DNA of 64,000 nt from JADKAV01 sp963733395 (GCA_963733395.1 CAVTCZ010000021.1:1-64000), one strand, 5' to 3'. Positions 52,567-61,048 are shown, counted from the first letter of the stretch. Numbers and translations are program-made. Notes: a model not told the origin generated them from the sequence alone.

Positions 52567-53937
52567 CTACGACGATGTCTTGATCTTGTTGGTGAGATCC
52601 GCGACCTGTTCGTACAGCCGCCGGCTCTCACCGATGTTCTTGCGGATCTTCCGGTCGGCGTGCATCACCGTGGTGTGGTCGCGGTTGCCGAACTCTGCGC
52701 CGATGGCCGGCAGCGAGAGGTCCGTCAGTTCCCGGCACAGGTACATCGCGATCTGACGGGCACCCACCAGCGTCTTGGAGCGCGACGGGCCCTCCAAATC
52801 GTCCATCGAGATCCCGAAGTAGGTGGCCGTCTGTGCCTTGATCTGCTCGGCGGTGACGTCGCGGGCCGACTCGTGCGGGATGAGGTCCTTGAGGACGATT
52901 TCGGCCAGGTCGACGCTTATGGGCGAGGAGTTGAGGCTGGCGAAGGCTGAGATCCGGATCAGCGCGCCCTCGAGTTCGCGGATGTTGGCGGTGATCTTCG
53001 AGGCGATGAACTCGAGCACCTCGTCGGAGATGTCCCGGCGCTCCTGCATGGTCTTCTTGCGCAGGATGGCGATGCGGGTTTCGAGGTCCGGCGGCTGGAT
53101 GTCGGTGATCAGACCCCACTCGAACCGTGAGCGCATCCGGTCCTCGAAATCCTGCAACTGTTTGGGCGGCAGATCCGAAGTGATAACGATCTGTTTGTTC
53201 GAGTTGTGCAGGGTGTTGAAGGTGTGGAAGAACTCCTCCTGCGTCTGCACCTTGCCGGACAGGAACTGGATGTCGTCGACCAGCAGTACGTCGACGTCGC
53301 GGTACCGCCGGTGCAGATCGGCCCGGCCGTGATCGCGGATGGAGTTGATGAAGTCGTTGGTGAACTCCTCAGAGCTCACGTAGTGCACTCGGGAGCCGGC
53401 GAAGATGCGCCGCGTGTGATGGCCGATGGCGTGCAGCAAGTGGGTCTTGCCCAGACCTGAGTCCCCGTAGATGAACAGCGGGTTGTAGGCGCGGGCCGGT
53501 TGTTCGGCCACGGCCATCGCCGCTGCGTGGGCGAACCGGTTGCTGGGGCCGTACACGAAAGTGTCGAAGGTGTATCGCGGGTTCAGCGGGGTGTCGTTCT
53601 GGCTCACCACGACGCGCGCCGGCTCGATCGCCGGCTCGGAGTACGTCGAATCGGCCAGGTCGTCGGTGAGGTCGTCGGAGATCTGCGGTGCCCGCGAATG
53701 ATCGACCAGCACCTCGATCGTGACGCTGTAGCCGAGTTGATCGGCCAGCGCCTGCTGGACGTGTGGGCGCAACTTCGTCTCGAGCATGTCCTTGGTGAAG
53801 TCGTTGCCGGTCACCACCACCAGCGAATTGTTGGTGAGCGCCACCGGTTCGGTGAGATCCACCCAGGCCCGCTGGGTTTCGGGCACGGTCTGTTTCGCGC
53901 GGTTCCATAGGTCGCCGAGATCGATCAGGACGTCCAA
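52567..53937 (-). CDS. dnaA: Chromosomal replication initiator DnaA
   Basis: TTG 53937 is the preferred start: AAGGGGG at 53943-53949 lies 5 bases upstream and the protein then begins LDVLIDLGDLWNRAKQTVPE, the domain I helix. An ATG farther upstream would add an unconserved stretch. The AAA+ domain has YGDSGLGKTHLLHAIG (Walker A), DVLLVDDIQFL (Walker B) and sensor motifs; domain IV has GNRDHTTVMHADRKI, the DnaA-box-binding signature. The length is 456 residues. Domain II is short. It opens oriC and controls its own gene through boxes upstream. Confidence 0.96.
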   Translation of the reverse strand: MDVLIDLGDLWNRAKQTVPETQRAWVDLTEPVALTNNSLVVVTGNDFTKDMLETKLRPHVQQALADQLGYSVTIEVLVDHSRAPQISDDLTDDLADSTYSEPAIEPARVVVSQNDTPLNPRYTFDTFVYGPSNRFAHAAAMAVAEQPARAYNPLFIYGDSGLGKTHLLHAIGHHTRRIFAGSRVHYVSSEEFTNDFINSIRDHGRADLHRRYRDVDVLLVDDIQFLSGKVQTQEEFFHTFNTLHNSNKQIVITSDLPPKQLQDFEDRMRSRFEWGLITDIQPPDLETRIAILRKKTMQERRDISDEVLEFIASKITANIRELEGALIRISAFASLNSSPISVDLAEIVLKDLIPHESARDVTAEQIKAQTATYFGISMDDLEGPSRSKTLVGARQIAMYLCRELTDLSLPAIGAEFGNRDHTTVMHADRKIRKNIGESRRLYEQVADLTNKIKTSS

Positions 53938-54301
53938 GTGTGCCCCCTTGGCTCGGTTTGGACATGGTTCTCCACACTGTGGATAAGCCATGTGGAAAGC
54001 TTCGACGGACGTTTCACCGCGGGGAAGGCAGTGTTTGATCCGATGCGCTGACGCTAATCCGATCGTCGGCCCGTGACAACCGATTGTGCACAACTAGCGT
54101 CACGGATTCTCACCCGGTCGGCGTGTCGGTGATTCCGGTCGCCGTGTCGCGGTGTAAGAGGCCATCCGGATGTGGGCGCAGCGACCCGCGTGCCGTATGC
54201 TTCTTAGGGCTGGCCCTTGTCGTGAACCGGCGTCGTTGACGGCGGTTGTCGATGGGGGCCAATTCCACGCTCCCCAGCGTCATGGCTTTTGGAAGGACAT
54301 C
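53938..54301. promoter_or_regulatory. dnaA-rpmH divergent promoter region with DnaA boxes
   Basis: A perfect DnaA box (TTATCCACA, minus strand) lies at 53978-53986, about 40 bp before the dnaA start, so DnaA probably regulates its own gene. TTGTGCACA at 54084-54092 is a one-mismatch box and is itself palindromic with the next base. GGAAGGA at 54291-54297 is the rpmH ribosome-binding site. No other gene is seen in the 364 bp. Confidence 0.7.
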
Positions 54302-54436
54302 ATGAAGCGCACGTACCAGCCCAACAATCGGCGCCGGCACAAGAAGCACGGCTTCCGTCTACGGATGCGCACCCGCGCCGGTCGTTCGATCCTGTCGTCC
54401 CGCCGCAGCAAAGGCCGCACCCGCCTGACGGTCTGA
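54302..54436 (+). CDS. rpmH: 50S ribosomal protein L34
   Basis: The 44-residue protein reads MKRTYQPNNRRRHKKHGFRL, then RMRTRAGRSILSSRRSKGRT and RLTV. This is the complete, highly basic L34 sequence. ATG 54302 follows GGAAGGA by 4 bases. It starts the conserved rpmH-rnpA-yidD-yidC-jag-rsmG-parA-parB run. Confidence 0.98.
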   Translation: MKRTYQPNNRRRHKKHGFRLRMRTRAGRSILSSRRSKGRTRLTV

Positions 54437-54437
54437 C

Positions 54438-54752
54438 GTGCTGCCCCGCAACCACCGGCTGCACCCCCGTTCGCGGGTGCGTGCCACCATTCGCCACGGC
54501 CGTCGGGCACGGTCGGGGGCGATCGTGGTGCACTACCTCCCGGACTCCCCCGCGCCGCGGGCGGCCGTGGTTGCCGGTAGGGCCATCGGGGGATCAGTGC
54601 AGCGGCATCGACGGCAACGCCAGGTCCGGCACGCGCTGGCCGAGATGTGGCCGGATCTGGCCGGCGGGTCGTACGTGGTGCGGGCACTGCCGGCCAGCGA
54701 CGATTACCCGGTGATCGCCGGGGATCTGCGACGGGCGATCGGCCGACTATGA
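54438..54752 (+). CDS. rnpA: Ribonuclease P protein component
   Basis: The 104-residue basic protein starts at GTG 54438, one base after the rpmH stop. It has the RnpA core PRAAVVAGRAIGGSVQRHRR and RQVRHALAEMWPDLAGGSYV, where the RNR-type motif that contacts RNase P RNA is written as VQRHRRQRQVRH. The protein is short for the family (usually 110-125). It shares ATGA with yidD. Confidence 0.92.
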   Translation: MLPRNHRLHPRSRVRATIRHGRRARSGAIVVHYLPDSPAPRAAVVAGRAIGGSVQRHRRQRQVRHALAEMWPDLAGGSYVVRALPASDDYPVIAGDLRRAIGRL

Positions 54753-55054
54753 CCTGGTTGCACAAAGTGGTCCGGTTGCCTTCGCTGGCGGTCATTGGAC
54801 TGATTCGTTTGTACCAGAAGTTCATTTCACCAATGTCCGGGCCGAGCTGTAAGTTCTACCCGTCGTGTTCGGCGTACGGGGTGCAGAGCCTGCAAACACA
54901 CGGGCTGGTGAAGGGGACGATCTTGACTGTGGCACGCTTGGGTCGTTGTCACCCCTGGCAGCTCGGTGGTATCAATCCGCCACCACCTGCGGGGAAGTGG
55001 CGTGCTGACGTAGACCTCGACGGAAACCCCAGGGGGGTATCATGTTCCTCTTAG
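54749..55054 (+). CDS. yidD: Membrane insertion efficiency factor YidD
   Basis: The 101-residue protein begins at ATG 54749, overlapping the rnpA stop. The family motif IRLYQKFISPMSGPSCKFYP and SCSAYGVQSLQTHG with conserved Cys residues is complete, followed by GRCHPWQLGGINPPP. An amphipathic N-terminal helix should bind the inner membrane. It overlaps yidC by 13 bp. Confidence 0.95.
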   Translation: MTWLHKVVRLPSLAVIGLIRLYQKFISPMSGPSCKFYPSCSAYGVQSLQTHGLVKGTILTVARLGRCHPWQLGGINPPPPAGKWRADVDLDGNPRGVSCSS

Positions 55055-55962
55055 AGTGGCTGGAGACGGCCGTTTCGTGGATCCTCGTCACGTTCCACGC
55101 CCTCCTCTCCCCCATCTTCGGCGCCGCCAGTGGCGCGGCCTGGGGCTTGTCGATCGTGGGCCTGGTGATCGTGATCCGGGTGCTTCTGATCCCGCTGTTC
55201 GTCAAGCAGATCAAGGCGCAGCGCAACCTCCAGATCCTGCAACCGCAGATGAAGGAGATCCAGCAGAAGTACGCCGGCGACAAGCAGCGCCAGTCCGAGG
55301 AAATGATGAAGCTGTACCGGGAGACCGGTACGAACCCGCTCTCCTCGTGTTTGCCGATCATCATCCAGGCGCCGATCTTCTTCGCCCTCTTCCGGGTCCT
55401 GCAGGGTATGGCGCAGAACAAGGCAGTCGGCGTCATGACGCCCGAGTTGGTGGCCCAAGGCCGAGAGGCCACGATCTTCGGCGTGCCGATCTACGGCACC
55501 TTCATGAATGCGGCCGAGACCCCGAACCCGACCGCCACCCACGTCGTCACGCTGGTGATGATCATCCTGATGTCGCTGACGACGTTCATCACGCAGCGGC
55601 AGTTGATCGTGAAGAACACCGCGGCCGACAACCCGATCGTTCGCCAGCAGAAAATACTGCTGTACATCTTCCCGGTCATGTTCGCCATCGGTGGCATCAA
55701 CTTCCCGCTGGGTGTGCTCATCTACTGGTTGACTACCAACCTCTGGTCGATGGGCCAGCAGTTCTGGGTCATCCGCAACAATCCACAACCTGGGACACCG
55801 GCCCACGATGCGAAGCTGAAGCGCGATGCTGAGAAGGCGGCCAAGAAGGCATCGGGTGCGGTGACAGCCACGGGGGCGATCGTGCCCGAGGTGGTCGAGC
55901 CCCCCAAACCCACCCGGAACCAGCCCAAGCGCCAGCCGCGGAAGAAGCGCAAGGGCAGTTGA
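55042..55962 (+). CDS. yidC: Membrane protein insertase YidC
   Basis: The 306-residue protein has the five-helix YidC/Oxa1 core without the large periplasmic domain of Gram-negative homologues. Key segments are VIVIRVLLIPLFVKQIKAQR (the hydrophilic-groove Arg), QQKYAGDKQRQSEEMMKLYR (cytoplasmic coiled loop), CLPIIIQAPIFFALFRVLQ and LGVLIYWLTTNLWSMGQQ. The tail is very basic (QPKRQPRKKRK) and may bind ribosomes. It inserts membrane proteins alone or with SecYEG. Confidence 0.97.
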   Translation: MFLLEWLETAVSWILVTFHALLSPIFGAASGAAWGLSIVGLVIVIRVLLIPLFVKQIKAQRNLQILQPQMKEIQQKYAGDKQRQSEEMMKLYRETGTNPLSSCLPIIIQAPIFFALFRVLQGMAQNKAVGVMTPELVAQGREATIFGVPIYGTFMNAAETPNPTATHVVTLVMIILMSLTTFITQRQLIVKNTAADNPIVRQQKILLYIFPVMFAIGGINFPLGVLIYWLTTNLWSMGQQFWVIRNNPQPGTPAHDAKLKRDAEKAAKKASGAVTATGAIVPEVVEPPKPTRNQPKRQPRKKRKGS

Positions 55963-55964
55963 GA

Positions 55965-55978
55965 GTTTCACGTGAAAC
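55965..55978. promoter_or_regulatory. parS centromere site 1
   Basis: GTTTCACGTGAAAC is the perfect palindromic core of the bacterial parS site bound by ParB. It lies between yidC and jag, about 2 kb from parB and 3.5 kb from oriC. Confidence 0.95.
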
Positions 55979-55988
55979 GGAGTCTGCG

Positions 55989-56450
55989 ATGACTGACAAT
56001 CCGCTGGAGGCCGAGGGCGATATCGCCGCGGACTACCTCGAGGGCCTGCTGGACATCATCGATATCGATGGTGATCTGGAGATGGATGTGGAGAACGGCC
56101 GGGCCATGGTGGCCATCGTCGGGGAGGATCTCGACGACCTCGTGGGCGATGACGGTGACGTTCTGGATGCGCTGCAGGACCTCGCGCGCCTGGCAGTGAT
56201 GCGGGAGACGGGCCACCGGTCCCGGTTGATGCTGGACATCGGCGGGTACCGAGCAGCGATCCGCAAGCAACTCACCGAACAGGGGCAGCGGGCAGCCGAC
56301 GAGGTGAAGGCGACGGGGGAGTCGGTTTCCCTGCCCCCGATGAGCCCGTTCGAGCGCAAGGTCGTGCACGACGCGATCGCTGCGGCCGGCCTGGTCAGCG
56401 AGTCCAGCGGTGAGGAACCGAACCGCTACGTGGTGGTCCTGCCCGCCTGA
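55989..56450 (+). CDS. jag: Jag/KhpB family RNA-binding protein
   Basis: ATG 55989 gives 153 residues. A KH domain (LEGLLDIIDIDGDLEMDVE, DDLVGDDGDVLDALQDLARL) is followed by an R3H domain (SPFERKVVHDAIAAAG). The N-terminal Jag_N domain of firmicute homologues is absent, as usual in actinobacteria. KhpB proteins bind RNA and influence division and envelope growth. A parS site lies 11 bp upstream of the start. Confidence 0.93.
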   Translation: MTDNPLEAEGDIAADYLEGLLDIIDIDGDLEMDVENGRAMVAIVGEDLDDLVGDDGDVLDALQDLARLAVMRETGHRSRLMLDIGGYRAAIRKQLTEQGQRAADEVKATGESVSLPPMSPFERKVVHDAIAAAGLVSESSGEEPNRYVVVLPA

Positions 56451-56451
56451 C

Positions 56452-56465
56452 GTTTCACGTGAAAC
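56452..56465. promoter_or_regulatory. parS centromere site 2, overlapping the rsmG start codon
   Basis: A second perfect GTTTCACGTGAAAC lies here. The GTG start codon of rsmG (56459-56461) is part of it, so ParB binding could interfere with rsmG expression. The two parS sites are 487 bp apart. Confidence 0.95.
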
Positions 56466-57034
56466 AACTGCGCGCCTATCAGGACCTGCTGGCCACCGAC
56501 GGGGTGCAGTGGGGTCTGATCGGGCCCCGTGAAGTCGATCGGCTGTGGGACCGGCACCTCGACAACTGCTTGGCAGTGACCGAGGATGAGGGGTGCCTAC
56601 CGCGGAACGCGACCGTGATCGACGTGGGTTCCGGCGCCGGACTGCCGGGGTTGGTCTGGGCAATCGCCCGGCCGGACCTGCACATCACGCTGGTGGAGCC
56701 ACTGGAACGTCGGGTCCGCTTCCTCGAGCAGGCCAGGGCGCAGCTTGCCCTGCCGAACGTGACGGTTGAGCGGGCCCGTGCCCAGCAGGTGCGGATCACA
56801 GCCGACCGGGTGACGGCTCGGGCGGTGGCGCGGACGGCGGCCCTGGTGCAGTGGCTGGCGCCGTTGGTGGCCCCAGGGGGCGCGATGGTCCTGCTGAAGG
56901 GGCGGCAGGCAGCCGACGAGGTGGCGGAAGCGACCGGCTGGCTGGACCGTAACGGATGGCGGGCACAGGTGCGAGATGTGGGACAACCGGCTCGCACGCG
57001 CGTCGTTGTCGTCGATCGGGTGATGAAGGGGTGA
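56459..57034 (+). CDS. rsmG: 16S rRNA (guanine-N7) methyltransferase RsmG (GidB)
   Basis: The 191-residue protein starts at GTG 56459 inside parS site 2 (MKQLRAYQDLLATDG). The SAM-binding motif is IDVGSGAGLPGLVWAI, with LVEPLERRVRFLEQ and RAVARTAALVQWLAPLVAPGG following. It methylates G527 of 16S rRNA; loss gives low-level streptomycin resistance. Length fits the family. Confidence 0.95.
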   Translation: MKQLRAYQDLLATDGVQWGLIGPREVDRLWDRHLDNCLAVTEDEGCLPRNATVIDVGSGAGLPGLVWAIARPDLHITLVEPLERRVRFLEQARAQLALPNVTVERARAQQVRITADRVTARAVARTAALVQWLAPLVAPGGAMVLLKGRQAADEVAEATGWLDRNGWRAQVRDVGQPARTRVVVVDRVMKG

Positions 57035-57036
57035 CG

Positions 57037-57141
57037 ATGGAACAACGTGCCGGGCTGGGTTGGCCCCAGCCACCGGACGAGGGTCCGGCCGACGACACTG
57101 CGGCCGGGTTGGGTTGGCCGGACACCGAGGAGGACTCATGA
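57037..57141 (+). CDS. 34-residue ORF with a doubled AGLGWP motif, coupled to parA
   Basis: ATG 57037 lies 2 bp after the rsmG stop, and the frame ends at TGA 57139-57141, overlapping the parA ATG (ATGA). The peptide is MEQRAGLGWPQPPDEG followed by PADDTAAGLGWPDTEEDS. It is acidic and contains AGLGWP twice, 18 residues apart. It is in a different frame from parA, so it is not simply an N-terminal ParA extension. I do not know the family. The repeated motif and the tight coupling argue for a real translated peptide. Confidence 0.5.
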   Translation: MEQRAGLGWPQPPDEGPADDTAAGLGWPDTEEDS

Positions 57142-57938
57142 TCGTCACTGTCGCCAATCAGAAGGGCGGGGTGGGCAAGACGACCACCGTCGTCAACCTG
57201 GCGGCAGCCCTCGGCGAACTCGGCAAGAGTGTCTTGGTGGTGGATCTGGATCCGCAGGGCAACGCGACCACCGGGCTCGGTGTGTCCAGCCGCACCGACA
57301 ATCCCGGTGTGTACGACGTGCTCATCGAGGACATGCCATTGGCTGAGACCGTCGTGTCGGTAGCGGAGAACGATGCGGTGAAGTTGGTGCCGGCAAGTCT
57401 CGATCTGGCTGGTGCGGAGATCGAACTGGTGTCCATGGTGGCCAGGGAGTACCGCCTGCAGAAGGCACTGGCCACCTACCTCGAGGCGACCCCCACCGAT
57501 ATCGTGCTCATCGACTGCCCGCCGAGCCTGGGCTTGCTGACGCTGAACGCCCTGGTCGCGGCGGGGGAGTTGCTGATCCCCATCCAGTGCGAGTACTACG
57601 CCCTCGAGGGCCTGGGCCAACTCATCCGAACCGTGGACATGGTGCGGGCACACCTCAATCCGGGTCTGAAAATCGGGGCAATACTGCTCACTATGACCGA
57701 TAGTCGGACGAATCTGTCGGAGCAGGTGGCTGACGAGGTCAGGGCCTTCTTCGGAGACCTGGTTCTGGACACTGCGATCCCGCGTTCCGTGCGCCTCTCC
57801 GAGGCGCCTGGGCACGGCCGCTCGGGGATCGCCTACGACCAAGGCGCGCCCGGCGCGCAGGCCTACCGACGGGCGGCCTCGGAGTACACCGGCCGCACCA
57901 TCGATCTCACCGAACCGGCCGCGAAGGTGCAGTCATGA
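57138..57938 (+). CDS. parA: Chromosome partitioning ATPase ParA
   Basis: The 266-residue protein starts at ATG 57138 with MIVTVANQKGGVGKTTTVVN, the deviant Walker A motif. Later come VVDLDPQGNATTGLG, VLIDCPPSLGLLTLNA and PRSVRLSEAPGHGRSGIAYD. It forms the ATP-dependent gradient that moves ParB-parS complexes. Many actinobacterial ParA proteins have an N-terminal extension; here it is missing and the small ORF stands in its place. The stop overlaps the parB start (ATGA). Confidence 0.97.
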   Translation: MIVTVANQKGGVGKTTTVVNLAAALGELGKSVLVVDLDPQGNATTGLGVSSRTDNPGVYDVLIEDMPLAETVVSVAENDAVKLVPASLDLAGAEIELVSMVAREYRLQKALATYLEATPTDIVLIDCPPSLGLLTLNALVAAGELLIPIQCEYYALEGLGQLIRTVDMVRAHLNPGLKIGAILLTMTDSRTNLSEQVADEVRAFFGDLVLDTAIPRSVRLSEAPGHGRSGIAYDQGAPGAQAYRRAASEYTGRTIDLTEPAAKVQS

Positions 57939-58807
57939 GCCGGCGGGCGCTGGGCCGGGGTCTGGGGGCCCTGATCCCCACCGGTGAGGTGGATCTGCGC
58001 GATCCTGCCGAGGAACTGCAGGATGTGCCCGGCGTGACCCTGCTGGACATCGCGGTCGATGCGGTGGCGCCGAATCCCAGCCAGCCGCGGCAGCACTTCG
58101 ATCCGGACGCGCTGGCCGAACTCGTCCATTCGCTGAAGACGATCGGGCTGCTGCAGCCGGTGGTCGTGCGTCCTTCCGGCAACGGTTACGAACTGATCGC
58201 GGGGGAGCGGCGGTGGCGGGCCGCCCAGGAGGCCGGCTGGACGACGATCCCGGCGCTGGTCCGGGCCACCGACGACGCCGACTTGTTGCGCGACGCCCTG
58301 CTGGAGAACCTGCACCGGGTGCAACTCAATCCGCTGGAGGAGGCTGCGGCCTACCAGCAGTTGCTCGCCGATTTCGGTGTCACGCAGGACGAACTGGCCG
58401 ACCGGCTCGGTCGGTCACGACCACACCTGACGAACACCCTGCGCCTGCTGAAGCTGCCGGCGGGGGTGCAGCGCCGGGTCGCCGCCGGGGTGCTCAGCGC
58501 CGGGCACGCCCGGGCGCTGCTGGCCCTGCAGACCCAGGAGCAGATGGAGATACTGGCCGGCCGGATCGTCGCCGAGGGGTTGTCGGTGCGCACCACCGAG
58601 GAACTGGTCTCCTCCGATGTCCCGAAGCCGCGTCGCCGCCGGCGCACCGCGGAGCAGCCGGAGTTCGCCCAGACCGTGCAGACGGCGCTGTCTGCCCGGT
58701 TCGACACCTCCGTGGATGTCCGGATGTCCGGCAGACACGGACGATTGACGATCCACTTCGCCGACTCCGAGGACCTGAACCGGATCCTCGATCTGATGGG
58801 TCAGTAA
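57935..58807 (+). CDS. parB: Chromosome partitioning protein ParB
   Basis: The 290-residue protein begins with SRRALGRGLGALIP, the ParA-contact tail. The CTP-binding domain has PNPSQPRQHFDPDALAELV and the arginine motif GERRWRAAQEAG with ENLHRVQLNPLEEA. The helix-turn-helix (VTQDELADRLGRSRPHLTNT) reads parS, and the C-terminal dimerisation domain follows. Its 3' end overlaps the convergent ddl gene by 7 bp. Confidence 0.97.
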   Translation: MSRRALGRGLGALIPTGEVDLRDPAEELQDVPGVTLLDIAVDAVAPNPSQPRQHFDPDALAELVHSLKTIGLLQPVVVRPSGNGYELIAGERRWRAAQEAGWTTIPALVRATDDADLLRDALLENLHRVQLNPLEEAAAYQQLLADFGVTQDELADRLGRSRPHLTNTLRLLKLPAGVQRRVAAGVLSAGHARALLALQTQEQMEILAGRIVAEGLSVRTTEELVSSDVPKPRRRRRTAEQPEFAQTVQTALSARFDTSVDVRMSGRHGRLTIHFADSEDLNRILDLMGQ

Positions 58808-59724
58808 CGCGCGAGCAGTGCAGCCGCGACGCCGCCGAGCGTGTACCCGGCTGCGGCCGCGGCCTGCGGGAACAAGGAGGTCTCGGTCATCCCGGGCGCG
58901 ACGTTGGCCTCGAGGAAGTGGACGCCCTCGGCATTGACGATGAAGTCCACCCGGGACCAGTCCCGCAGGCCGAGGGCCTCGTGGGCCACGACCGCGGCCT
59001 TCGCGCACTCCTGCGCCTGCGCGTCGGTGATCCGAGCGGGGACGAAGAACTCGGTCTCCCCTGCGGTGTAGCGGGCGGCGTAGTCGTAGATCCCCGACCG
59101 GGGCTGGATCTCCACCGCCGGCCACGCCTGCGGGCCGTCGCCCAGGTCGACCACGGACACGGCGACCTCGGTACCCGTCACGTACTCCTCGAGCATGGCG
59201 GAGTCGCCGTAGGCGAAGGCTGCGACCATCGCCGGCGGCAGTCCCTCTGCGGTATCGACGAGGGTCGTGCCGAGCGCCGAGCCGCCACGGGTGGGCTTGA
59301 CCATCAGCGGCAGGCCCAGTCGGTCGATGATCGCCGCCATCACCGCGGGGGCACCCAGATCCCGGAAGATGCCGTGGGGCAGGGAGTAGCCCCGGGGCAC
59401 CAGCACCCCGTGGTCGGCGACGATGCCCTTCGATATCGCCTTGTCGAACGTCTGCCGGCAGGCCACGGGGCCACTTCCCACGTAGGGGATGCCCAACGCG
59501 TCCAGCACATCGGCCAGCGAGCCGTCCTCGCCGGCCGCGCCGTGGACCAGCGGGATGACCACGTCCGGCGGGTCGTTCTGCAACGTCGGCAGCAGGGCGG
59601 CATCGAGGTCCAGCACACTGACATCGACGCCTTCCGCGCGCAGCGATTCGGCCAGTCGGCGCCCCGAGCGCAGCGACACATCGCGTTCGGCGGACAGACC
59701 ACCGGCGAGCACAACCACGGACAT
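58801..59724 (-). CDS. ddl: D-alanine-D-alanine ligase
   Basis: The 307-residue ATP-grasp enzyme starts at ATG 59724 behind AGGAGG. It has VLAGGLSAERDVSLRSGRRL (N-terminal substrate loop), PLVHGAAGEDGSLADVLDAL, VKPTRGGSALGTTLVD (ATP-binding Lys) and VDFIVNAEGVHFLEANVAPG (metal-binding Glu and Asn). It makes the D-Ala-D-Ala end of peptidoglycan precursors. It lies 8 bp behind the aminotransferase gene on the same strand. Divergence from typical Ddl is moderate, so a related dipeptide ligase remains possible. Confidence 0.87.
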   Translation of the reverse strand: MSVVVLAGGLSAERDVSLRSGRRLAESLRAEGVDVSVLDLDAALLPTLQNDPPDVVIPLVHGAAGEDGSLADVLDALGIPYVGSGPVACRQTFDKAISKGIVADHGVLVPRGYSLPHGIFRDLGAPAVMAAIIDRLGLPLMVKPTRGGSALGTTLVDTAEGLPPAMVAAFAYGDSAMLEEYVTGTEVAVSVVDLGDGPQAWPAVEIQPRSGIYDYAARYTAGETEFFVPARITDAQAQECAKAAVVAHEALGLRDWSRVDFIVNAEGVHFLEANVAPGMTETSLFPQAAAAAGYTLGGVAAALLARY

Positions 59725-59732
59725 TGGACCTC

Positions 59733-61022
59733 CTAGGCCAGATCCGGTCCGGGGGTGGCCGGACCGGGGGGAAGGTGGACGGGGGCGTTGCCGAACGTGT
59801 GGATGAGCTCCAGCTCCGATTCGATCACGGTGGCCAGGCGCCGCACGCCTTCGGAGATCCGTTCGGCGGTGGGATGGCAGTAGGACAGGCGCATGGAGTC
59901 GCGGCCCTGACCGTCGACGTAGAAACCGGTCCCGGGGACGTAGGCGACCAGTTGCGACACCGCTCGCGGCAGCATGGCGGTGGCGTCGATCCCCTCCGGC
60001 AGCGTCACCCACGAGTAGAACCCACCGGTCGGCACGGTCCAGCTGGTGCCGTGGGGGAACTGTTGGGCCATCGTCGTCAGCAGCGCGTCCCGGCGTTCCC
60101 GGTACAACTCCCGGAAGGCCTTGACCTGATCCATCCACGGCTGTGTCCGCAGGTACTCGGACACCGTCAGCTGGGCGAAGTTCGACGGGCACAGGATGGC
60201 CGCTTCGGCGGCCAGCACCAACTTCTCGCGCACGGCGTGGGGTGCCACGGCCCAACCCACCCGCAGCCCCGCCGCGATGGTCTTGCTGAAGGATCCCAGG
60301 TAGATCACGGACTCGGCATCCATGGCCCGGATGGCCTGCGGCACCTCGCCGTCGAACCCCAGCAAGCCGTACGGGTCGTCCTCCAGCACGAGCACGCCGG
60401 CGTTCTGGGCGATCGCGAGGATCTGCTCGCGCCGGGTCTGGTCCTGGGTCACACCGGCGGGGTTGTGGTAGCTGGGGATGGTGTAGATGAACTTGACCCG
60501 CTTGCCCTCGGCGCGGCAGGTGGCCAGCGCCTCCGACAGGGCTTCGGGGACCAGACCGTGGTCGTCCATGGCCATGTGCCGCACGTCGACCTGGTAGGAC
60601 CGGAACACCCCGAGGGCGCCCACGTAGGAGGGCGCCTCCACCAGCACGACGTCGCCCGGGTCGCAGAAGATCCGGGTGACCAGGTCCAGGGCCATCTGCG
60701 AGCCGGCGGTCACCACGATGTCGTCGGGGTGGGCGGTCACGCCGACCGGAGCCATGACCTCGCCGATCTGCTCGCGCAGGGTCTGGTCCCCCTGACCGTT
60801 GCCGTACTGCAGGGCGACGTTGCCCTTGGTGAGCAACAGGTGCTGCACGGTGCTGGCGATGGCTTCCATCGGCAGGGCGTCCACGTAGGGCATCCCGCCG
60901 GCCAGCGACACGACCTCCGGGCGGGAGGCGACGGCGAACAGGGCACGGATCTCCGATGCCGTCATGCCCATCGCCCGCAGCGCGTAGGTATCTATCCACG
61001 GGTCCAGCCGTGATCCTGTCAT
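59733..61022 (-). CDS. PLP-dependent class I aminotransferase (MocR/2-aminoadipate type)
   Basis: The 429-residue protein has the fold-type I layout: FAVASRPEVVSLAGGMPYVD, YGNGQGDQTLREQIGE, DDPYGLLGFDGE and the PLP lysine in YLGSFSKTIAAGLRVGW. There is no DNA-binding domain. Family members act on 2-aminoadipate, branched-chain or aromatic amino acids. The same gene stands beside parB in other actinobacteria (Rv3916c is unrelated), so placement gives no function. Coupled transcription with ddl could link it to D-amino-acid or cell-wall precursor supply; that is speculation. Confidence 0.85.
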   Translation of the reverse strand: MTGSRLDPWIDTYALRAMGMTASEIRALFAVASRPEVVSLAGGMPYVDALPMEAIASTVQHLLLTKGNVALQYGNGQGDQTLREQIGEVMAPVGVTAHPDDIVVTAGSQMALDLVTRIFCDPGDVVLVEAPSYVGALGVFRSYQVDVRHMAMDDHGLVPEALSEALATCRAEGKRVKFIYTIPSYHNPAGVTQDQTRREQILAIAQNAGVLVLEDDPYGLLGFDGEVPQAIRAMDAESVIYLGSFSKTIAAGLRVGWAVAPHAVREKLVLAAEAAILCPSNFAQLTVSEYLRTQPWMDQVKAFRELYRERRDALLTTMAQQFPHGTSWTVPTGGFYSWVTLPEGIDATAMLPRAVSQLVAYVPGTGFYVDGQGRDSMRLSYCHPTAERISEGVRRLATVIESELELIHTFGNAPVHLPPGPATPGPDLA

Positions 61023-61048
61023 GCACCCACCTCCGGTCTGTCTCTACC

